Translations under genes and position numbers: made by a program
Part shown: piece after piece, positions 6,541-10,690 of the stretch
Position numbering within the stretch: position 1 is the stretch's first letter
Layout: each line of letters starts with the position of its first letter
The notes under the pieces: generated by a model
What the model saw: only the letters and a program-made list of their open reading frames with translations
Databases searched by the model: none
What the model was told of the DNA's origin: nothing
NCBI GenBank assembly: GCA_015486145.1
Contig: WFSH01000268.1
Location: 1-10,690 of the forward strand
DNA: 10,690 nucleotides
DNA from: Mesoaciditogaceae bacterium
GTDB taxonomy: Bacteria; Thermotogota; Thermotogae; Mesoaciditogales; Mesoaciditogaceae
Direction: 5' to 3'

Positions 6541-6564
6541 TTTCAAGACCAGATCTCGTTTTTT
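6541..6564. repeat. Repeat-associated tail motif, copy 2
   Basis: It begins TTTCAAGACCAGATCTCG and ends in a T-run, matching the block at 96-126 in position after a heptad array and in core sequence. It also contains the ATCTCGTTTTTT piece seen after the REP-like hairpin at 6331-6352. Confidence 0.55.
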
Positions 6565-6589
6565 CTGTGTGGATATGGTCTTTGTTTCT

Positions 6590-6617
6590 GTACGGGCACG
6601 GCATGCCATGCCCCTAC
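6590..6617. repeat. REP-like 28-bp imperfect palindrome
   Basis: The two 14-base halves are complementary at 12 of 14 positions around a central GGCATGCC, with outer GTAC/CTAC ends. GC-rich palindromes of this GTAGGGGC...GCCCCTAC type are dispersed in many bacterial genomes. Some REP families are mobilised by Y1 (RAYT) transposases, but none is encoded here. It lies directly before tail motif copy 3. Confidence 0.6.
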
Positions 6618-6618
6618 T

Positions 6619-6646
6619 TGCATTTCAAGACCCGACCCCCCATTTT
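6619..6646. repeat. Repeat-associated tail motif, copy 3
   Basis: It opens TGCATTTCAAGACCCGACC and ends CCATTTT, the closest match to the copy at 96-126 (TGCATTTTAAGATCCGACC...CCATTTT). It abuts the 28-bp palindrome and ends eight bases before the terminator hairpin of the solute-binding protein gene. Confidence 0.6.
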
Positions 6647-6653
6647 GAAGAAA

Positions 6654-6675
6654 CAACCCCTCAAACGAGGGGTTG
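6654..6675 (-). terminator. Terminator of the amidohydrolase/solute-binding protein operon
   Basis: A 9-bp perfect stem CAACCCCTC/GAGGGGTTG with a four-base loop lies 22 bases past the stop codon of the solute-binding protein gene. On the minus strand it is followed by TTTCTTC, a moderate U-tract. Confidence 0.7.
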
Positions 6676-6697
6676 ATGAGGGGTTTTGGAGGGAAGT

Positions 6698-8542
6698 TTA
6701 TTTAGACAGATTGTAGAAAACGAGATCCTTTGTGCGGAAAGGATTGTAGTTTTCGGGGTACAGTCCTTTCAACCACTTGCGATAAACAAGACGTCGTGAG
6801 GGATGAATGAGCCAAATCATGAGAGCCTCCTTGTAAACTTTCATACCGATTTCTTGGTAAACTTTCTTCGCTTCATTTAAATTTGGTGCTGAAACAGCTG
6901 CGTTTATAAGTGGATCAAATTCCTTTTGAGCAAACTTACGGAACTTTTGACCAAGAGCCAAAGCGTAAACGCCGTGCGAAGAAAGATAACCATACACACG
7001 ATTGTACGAGCTTGTGCTGAACCAGTCGAGTGCGATCAGTGGAATCTCGTTGCTAAGAAATTCGTTCACAAGGGATGCCCACAGAGTTGGAACCAAAATG
7101 ATTTTAAACTTCGGATTTACTCTCATCGCGTAAGTTTTCAATATTTCACAAGCTTGTCTCATGGTTGGATCTGTGGAATTGTAGATGATCGCAACTTTAA
7201 ATCCTTTTTTCCAAAGTTCACCGTTGTAGGCTTTTTTGAAGTATTCTTTGGCTTTTGAGAGATTTTGGTGGTATTTGGGTATGTTTGGATCGTAACCCAA
7301 AAGGCCTTTGTATATAGGGCCATTTGGTTCTGTTCCCATACCGTTCCACACTTCTTTTATGTATATACCGTGTGGGAAAAGATATTCAAATCCCTTTCTA
7401 ACGTCTAAGTTTGAGAAGAAATCTGGTGGAATCCCATTTCCGTCCAATTTTCCCGAGTAGATGTATTTACTGTGTGGATTAACGCTAAAAGCGAATGAAA
7501 TTTGATACTCGGCAGAGCCTGGGATGTTTCTCGATACTTCTACTCCTTTAATGTTTTCAACTTGGCCAATGTACTGTGGAGGGACGGATATTATGTCGGC
7601 GTTGCCGCGAATCAGATCCAACTTTCTGGTTGTGAACTCTGGTACAGTTTTTATGACCACGTATTTAACCTTTGCGGGACCTTTCCAATATGCATCAAAT
7701 CGTTCAAGTATGACTTCTCTACCCTTTACCCACTTGTACAGTTCAAAGGGGCCCGTCCCATTTGTGATAGAATAAAGAGGATCCTTTTGGCGGACGGGGT
7801 TGTGGTATTTCCACCACGTGTTGGCTGTGCCGGGCCACGCTCCGTGAGCGGTTGCCCACTTTTTGTCCATGACCATCGCCATGTTGCTGATGAGAGAATC
7901 AAAAAATGGGCTGTAAGCGTGGGGTAAATGTATTATGATGTTGTAGCCTTTCACTTGAAAATCTCTCGACATGAGGTTAAAAGCGTCGATGAGAGCTTTT
8001 TTGTACTTCTCGTTTTTTGGAGTGCTCGTGCCAGTGGCAAACAGATCACTCCACGACTTAACCCCTGCGAGTTTTACCGCCCACTGCGTTAAGTTGGTGA
8101 CGTAATTGCCATTTATCTTTGGCAACAAAGGTTCGGTTAACTGGTAAGAATCTCCTCCGGCCATTCCAACCACCACGGCTCTTTCGAGGGAGTACACTAT
8201 GTCTTGTGGAGTTAGCAGGTCTCCGTTGTGAAAGTGTACTCCCCTTCTTATATGGAAAATATACGTCTTTCCGCTGTCGAGGATTGTTCCGTCTTTGACC
8301 GAAGGAACGTTTGTTGAAAGCACAGGAGCGTACCTTGTCAAAGACGTGCCTGCTGGTTGTATAAGAGTTTCGTAAACGTTACTTAAAATTTGACCAGAAG
8401 CGGTGTCGATAACCATTGCCGGATCAAGCGTTTCTGCTGCCCTTTCATGCTCATAGATAATCGTGTTCGGGTGTGGAACAGAGGCAAACACGAACACGGT
8501 TACCATCAATACCGCTGCGAACAAAAGAATTTTAGCTTTCAT
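6698..8542 (-). CDS. Family 5 extracellular solute-binding protein (peptide-type ABC importer)
   Basis: Periplasmic substrate-capturing subunit of a DppA/OppA-type ABC importer, 614 residues. A signal peptide, MKAKILLFAAVLMVTVFVFA, has no lipobox cysteine, so the protein is probably soluble rather than lipid-anchored. Family landmarks are ETLDPAMVIDTAS near 37-50, GVHFHNGDLLTPQDIVYSLERA near 101-122, and NGTGPFELYKW followed by a YWKG segment near 261-288. The C-terminal lobe contains LFPHGIYI and ends without extra domains. Start ATG 8542 is fixed by GGAGGTGAT upstream and by the signal peptide; a longer TTG start at 8581 would precede the ribosome site. It lies 31 bases after the amidohydrolase stop and is probably co-transcribed. 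No permease or ATPase gene accompanies it, so it must pair with a transporter encoded elsewhere. The ligand is inferred to be a peptide; sugars are also used by some members of this family in Thermotogota. Confidence 0.92.
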   Translation of the reverse strand: MKAKILLFAAVLMVTVFVFASVPHPNTIIYEHERAAETLDPAMVIDTASGQILSNVYETLIQPAGTSLTRYAPVLSTNVPSVKDGTILDSGKTYIFHIRRGVHFHNGDLLTPQDIVYSLERAVVVGMAGGDSYQLTEPLLPKINGNYVTNLTQWAVKLAGVKSWSDLFATGTSTPKNEKYKKALIDAFNLMSRDFQVKGYNIIIHLPHAYSPFFDSLISNMAMVMDKKWATAHGAWPGTANTWWKYHNPVRQKDPLYSITNGTGPFELYKWVKGREVILERFDAYWKGPAKVKYVVIKTVPEFTTRKLDLIRGNADIISVPPQYIGQVENIKGVEVSRNIPGSAEYQISFAFSVNPHSKYIYSGKLDGNGIPPDFFSNLDVRKGFEYLFPHGIYIKEVWNGMGTEPNGPIYKGLLGYDPNIPKYHQNLSKAKEYFKKAYNGELWKKGFKVAIIYNSTDPTMRQACEILKTYAMRVNPKFKIILVPTLWASLVNEFLSNEIPLIALDWFSTSSYNRVYGYLSSHGVYALALGQKFRKFAQKEFDPLINAAVSAPNLNEAKKVYQEIGMKVYKEALMIWLIHPSRRLVYRKWLKGLYPENYNPFRTKDLVFYNLSK

Positions 8543-8545
8543 AGC

Positions 8546-8554
8546 ATCACCTCC
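8546..8554 (-). promoter_or_regulatory. Shine-Dalgarno site of the solute-binding protein gene
   Basis: GGAGGTGAT lies three bases before ATG 8542 on the minus strand. It is the full-length form of the site seen elsewhere in the window and decides the start in favour of the signal-peptide methionine. Confidence 0.9.
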
Positions 8555-8573
8555 AAAAAGATAATGGACAAAA

Positions 8574-9782
8574 TCATTCAAATTTGTAAACTTTCCCGGC
8601 TTTCATGACGAATTTCACATTTTGTAAAAGCGTCACATCTTCGAGTGGATTTCCATCAACCGCTATCATATCCGCCTCCTTTCCGGGTTCGAGAGTTCCC
8701 ACAATATCGTCCATTCCAAGGAGCTCGGCGCCTCTCTTTGTAGCTGCCAATATTGCATCTTCGGCTTTCATGCCGGCGTTAACCATTAATTCGAGTTCTT
8801 GAGCATTCTCACCATGTTTGTTAAACGGTGTGGCGGCATCTGTACCCATGGCGATTTTTACACCGGCTTTGTACGCGCGGGCAAAGCTGTCGAGGTGGGA
8901 ATCCATTATTTTTTCGGTTTTTCTCACGGCATGCTCTGGAATACCGCCTTCTCTTCCGTGTTTTTTGATGTTGTACACCGCGGAAAGGGTGGCTACCAAA
9001 AATACGTTTCTCTCTTTCATCATCTGTATGGCTTCGTCATCCAAGAACACACCGTGCTCTATCGAATCTATTCCAGCTTTGATGGCATTTTTAATGCCCT
9101 CAGTGCCTTGAGCGTGAGCCGCAGCCTTCTTGCCAACTTTATGCGCTTCTTCAATGGCGGCACGCATCTCGTCTTCATTCAACTGAGGAGAACCTGGTTC
9201 GTCTCCTTCAGACATCACACCTCCTGTTGCCATCAATTTAATGTGATCTGCCCCCATCTTGATTTGATACCTCGCCGTTTTTCTCAATTCGTCCACACCA
9301 TCTGCGATAGCTCCAAAACTGTTGTAGGTTATGCCAGGCGCCAACCACATATCTCCATGACCACCAGTCATTGAAATGGCCTGGCCGGCGACTCTCATCC
9401 TTGGTCCTTCGATCATTCCAGCTTCAATGGCCTTTTTCAACGCCACATCGAGAAATCCCCTGTCTCCCATTGACCTCAAAGTTGTGATACCAGCTAAAAG
9501 ATCGTTTTTCGCGTTCAAGTAAGCCTTTAGCGTTGTTGTGGGAAGCAACTCTTTCAACCTGATCATTTCCATGTTTGGTTCTCCATTTCCACTCAGATGC
9601 ACGTGGGCATCGATTAAGCCGGGAAGCAAGGTGTACCCTTTTAAATCGATAACCTCGGCGTTTGTTGGAGAAGGCACATTTTTACTTATGTCTTTGATCT
9701 TGGTGCCTTCAACGATCACATTCACGTCCTCCCAGAAATTACCGTTGCCGTCCATCACATTGAGATTTTTCAGTACCTTCAT
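8574..9782 (-). CDS. Metal-dependent amidohydrolase, Xaa-Pro-dipeptidase/imidazolonepropionase-like
   Basis: Cytoplasmic amidohydrolase-superfamily enzyme, about 402 residues. An N-terminal beta segment (VIVEGTKIKDIS) leads into the TIM barrel. Metal and catalytic residues are visible in order (numbered from ATG 9782): HxH in LPGLIDAHVHL (His60, His62), Lys182 of HIKLMATGGV (probable carboxylated lysine), His223 of AAAHAQG, His243 of SIEHG and Asp315 of MGTDAAT. The C-terminus has GTLEPGKEADMIAVDGNPLEDV. This pattern marks the group containing Xaa-Pro dipeptidases and related acyl-peptide hydrolases; the pairing with a peptide-binding protein supports a dipeptide substrate. ATG 9791 would add three residues but lies one base from GGAGG; ATG 9782, ten bases away, is preferred. 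It follows an attenuator-like leader and has no clear promoter of its own. Confidence 0.88.
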   Translation of the reverse strand: MKVLKNLNVMDGNGNFWEDVNVIVEGTKIKDISKNVPSPTNAEVIDLKGYTLLPGLIDAHVHLSGNGEPNMEMIRLKELLPTTTLKAYLNAKNDLLAGITTLRSMGDRGFLDVALKKAIEAGMIEGPRMRVAGQAISMTGGHGDMWLAPGITYNSFGAIADGVDELRKTARYQIKMGADHIKLMATGGVMSEGDEPGSPQLNEDEMRAAIEEAHKVGKKAAAHAQGTEGIKNAIKAGIDSIEHGVFLDDEAIQMMKERNVFLVATLSAVYNIKKHGREGGIPEHAVRKTEKIMDSHLDSFARAYKAGVKIAMGTDAATPFNKHGENAQELELMVNAGMKAEDAILAATKRGAELLGMDDIVGTLEPGKEADMIAVDGNPLEDVTLLQNVKFVMKAGKVYKFE

Positions 9783-9834
9783 CTTTCTCATTCCTCCCTT
9801 GTTTGAACAATTTCAGTGCTGTTTTTATAGATAT

Positions 9835-9865
9835 AAAAAAAGCCACATCTTTTAAAGATGTGGCT
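9835..9865 (-). terminator. Intrinsic terminator in the amidohydrolase leader
   Basis: On the minus strand an 11-bp stem (arms AGCCACATCTT and AAGATGTGGCT) with a three-base loop is followed by six to seven T. It stands between the 31-codon ORF and the amidohydrolase, about 50 bases before the latter, with no convincing promoter after it. It therefore either attenuates the downstream genes or ends the small gene. Confidence 0.85.
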
Positions 9866-9919
9866 GGTGGATTCGCTTTAGCTTAGATACACGATCAGAT
9901 TCCAGCTCCTCCACCAGCC
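9862..9919 (-). promoter_or_regulatory. Candidate antiterminator stem overlapping the leader ORF and terminator
   Basis: GGCTGGTGGA (minus strand, from 9919) pairs perfectly over 10 bp with TCCACCAGCC (to 9862), leaving a 38-nt loop. The first arm is the Ala-Gly-Gly codons of the leader ORF. The second arm includes the AGCC that forms the base of the terminator stem, so both structures cannot form completely. A ribosome on the last codons would block the first arm and favour termination; one absent or stalled early would favour read-through. The pairing is seen; the mechanism is inferred. Confidence 0.5.
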
Positions 9920-9990
9920 GGCATTATAAGTACCACAAAAATTATTTTTTGTTCAAATTCAAAACCGAACGAAACATGCCTCTCGATCAT
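9895..9990 (-). CDS. 31-residue leader or small peptide ORF
   Basis: No family recognised. GGAGG lies six bases before ATG 9990, about 35 nt after the predicted transcript start, so translation is very likely. The product has a charged N-terminus (MIERHVSFGFEFEQK), a hydrophobic IIFVVLIM stretch and a glycine-rich end, PAGGGAGI, then TGA. An attenuator-like terminator follows within 30 bases. There is no run of one amino-acid codon as in classical biosynthetic leaders, apart from the Gly/Ala-rich tail. It may be a regulatory leader peptide for the peptidase/binding-protein operon, a secreted or membrane-active small peptide, or both. Confidence 0.65.
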   Translation of the reverse strand: MIERHVSFGFEFEQKIIFVVLIMPAGGGAGI

Positions 9991-10031
9991 GATTTTCCTC
10001 CGCGGTTCAAAAATAAAAAACTCTTGCGATC

Positions 10032-10061
10032 ATCGTAGCATTTTATAGTCAACCATGTCAA
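10032..10061 (-). promoter_or_regulatory. Promoter of the leader peptide-amidohydrolase-binding protein unit
   Basis: On the minus strand TTGACA (10056-10061) and TACGAT (10032-10037) are 18 bp apart, with TG of an extended -10 at 10039-10040. The 60 bases upstream are very AT-rich, like an UP element. The start would be near 10025. Confidence 0.75.
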
Positions 10062-10194
10062 GTTATGTTTTGGTTACAAAAATATATATTAGTCATTTAT
10101 TGTACATAAAAAATAAACTCATATTTTGTCACTCGTGTGTGGATGTCTATGCGATCCATTCCTCTCAGGTAAGAAATATAAAAAAGCATTTTTA

Positions 10195-10249
10195 GGAACA
10201 ATAAGTTCCCTATAAGAACAAACCGTTCTCACAAGGAACGAATAGTTCT
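10195..10249. promoter_or_regulatory. Three inverted repeats RGAAC-N5-GTTCY at 20-bp period
   Basis: GGAAC-AATAA-GTTCC (10195-10209), AGAAC-AAACC-GTTCT (10215-10229) and GGAAC-GAATA-GTTCT (10235-10249) each have 5-5-5 architecture. They start exactly 20 bp apart, about two helical turns, so all would face one side of the DNA. No fourth copy flanks them. This is what a cooperative multi-site operator looks like. It lies between two divergent promoters, nearer the plus-strand gene. The arms recall the Gram-positive LexA box GAAC-N4-GTTC, but the spacer is one base longer. Confidence 0.6.
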
Positions 10250-10304
10250 CGGCACCAAATTCTAATTTTTCAAGTTTTACGCACTTTTCGGAGATCCAAA
10301 AAAA

Positions 10305-10332
10305 TTTACAAAGTTTTGGCACGAAATATGCT
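10305..10332 (+). promoter_or_regulatory. Possible promoter of the gene at the window end
   Basis: TTTACA (10305-10310) and TATGCT (10327-10332) are 16 bp apart, placing the start near 10339, about 18 nt before ATG 10357. Both boxes deviate from consensus. The remaining bases of the 9991-10356 gap hold the minus-strand promoter, its AT-rich flank and the repeat array. Confidence 0.4.
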
Positions 10333-10356
10333 AAGTCAAAGTGGGGACGGGAAAGG

Positions 10357-10690
10357 ATGTTGAAATCGTTGGAGCAGAGAAAAGATAGTGAGTTTACTGT
10401 TTTATGTGACGAAGAAGACAACGAAATATCCTTATCGGTCTTTGAAATTAAAAAAAGACGTTCTTGGTTGATCACCTACTCCTTTGAACACAAAGAAAGT
10501 GGTGGAGAAGTGGTTTATTCCCTCCAGAAGGGAATAGAGATCATAGGAAGTATAAAGGGGAGCAGGGTGTTATTTATGGTAGTTTCTCCAACGTGGTCAA
10601 AAGAGACCAAGTTCGCGCCGGTGAACATGTCCGTTAAATTTTTGGAAAACGCAAATTTTAACGAAAAGGTGTGCACGGCGGGTGCGGTAA
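10357..10690 (+). CDS. Hypothetical protein, 3' end outside the window
   Basis: The frame is open from ATG 10357 to the last base, 111 codons, with no stop; it has no recognised family. The visible part begins MLKSLEQRKDSEFTVLCDEED and contains alternating hydrophobic and charged stretches (EISLSVFEIKKR, SWLITYSFEH, GSRVLFMVVSPTW), suggesting a beta-rich soluble protein. There is no signal peptide or membrane segment. GGGGA lies nine bases before the ATG; TTG 10360 is an alternative start. The frame stays open upstream to 10246 but offers no other start codon. The opposite-strand frame 10119-10475 overlaps it and looks less protein-like. Three operator-like repeats lie upstream. Confidence 0.55.
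   Translation, partial: MLKSLEQRKDSEFTVLCDEEDNEISLSVFEIKKRRSWLITYSFEHKESGGEVVYSLQKGIEIIGSIKGSRVLFMVVSPTWSKETKFAPVNMSVKFLENANFNEKVCTAGAV

Noticed and set aside
6295..6648. Open frame of 117 codons after the fusion gene
   Set aside because: It is the translation of the repeat mosaic (heptads giving Ser/Tyr/Leu/Thr runs), and has no ribosome site or recognisable domain.
8799..9374. Plus-strand open frame of 191 codons opposite the amidohydrolase
   Set aside because: It is antisense to a gene with complete catalytic motifs, and its composition (many Phe, His, Cys) is typical of a shadow frame.
9842..10025. Metabolite riboswitch or T-box in the amidohydrolase leader
   Set aside because: No T-box sequence, specifier loop or known aptamer core is recognisable, and the interval is mostly occupied by a translated-looking ORF.
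10195..10249. CRISPR-like array or replication iterons
   Set aside because: The units are 15-bp palindromes with 5-bp gaps, only three copies, with no spacers, cas genes or replication gene in view; an operator array fits better.
10119..10475. Minus-strand open frame of 118 codons
   Set aside because: It spans the operator array and overlaps the start of the more protein-like plus-strand frame at 10357; there is no ribosome site and its composition looks random.

Overview
The window looks like chromosomal DNA of a thermophilic, Thermotogota-like bacterium. The best evidence is the tmRNA, whose 5' domain closely resembles the Thermotoga tmRNA as I remember it. Supporting traits are strong GGAGGTGAT-type ribosome sites, frequent TTG/GTG starts, and a secreted solute-binding protein without a lipobox cysteine. 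This placement is inference; no rRNA or species marker is present. There is no CRISPR array, transposase or phage gene.

Layout. (1) 1-296: a 13-unit heptanucleotide repeat, a repeat-associated tail motif, then a TATAAT promoter overlapped by a perfect Rex-box-like palindrome. (2) 297-1802 (+): an APC-family amino-acid permease, ending in a bidirectional terminator shared with (3) 1882-3669 (-): a secreted clan-A glycoside hydrolase, GH51/arabinofuranosidase-like, with an extra C-terminal beta module. (4) 3919-4800 (-): a stable-RNA operon read as tRNA-Lys, tRNA-Leu, tRNA-Gly, tRNA-Thr, tmRNA, with a near-consensus promoter and a hairpin terminator. (5) 5049-6290 (+): a three-part protein with an unknown N-terminal domain, a degenerate GIY-YIG-like domain and a C-terminally short pRiA4b ORF-3-like domain. 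(6) 6291-6653: a mosaic of repeats, comprising two REP-like palindromes, a second heptad array and two more tail motifs. (7) 6698-10061 (-): one apparent transcription unit with promoter, 31-codon leader ORF, attenuator-like terminator, amidohydrolase (Xaa-Pro-dipeptidase-like), family 5 solute-binding protein and terminator. (8) 10195-10690 (+): three inverted repeats at an exact 20-bp period, then the start of an unrecognised gene that runs off the window.

How the parts fit. The peptide-type binding protein and the amidohydrolase probably capture and hydrolyse short peptides; no permease or ATPase genes accompany them. The most unusual region is their leader. A tiny ORF with an excellent ribosome site contains codons that can pair with RNA at the base of the following terminator hairpin, which predicts translation-coupled attenuation. 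The alternative reading is a stand-alone small peptide gene with its own terminator. Other candidates for something undescribed are the three-site operator array and the GIY-YIG/pRiA4b fusion, whose C-terminus appears to have been cut short where the repeat mosaic begins.
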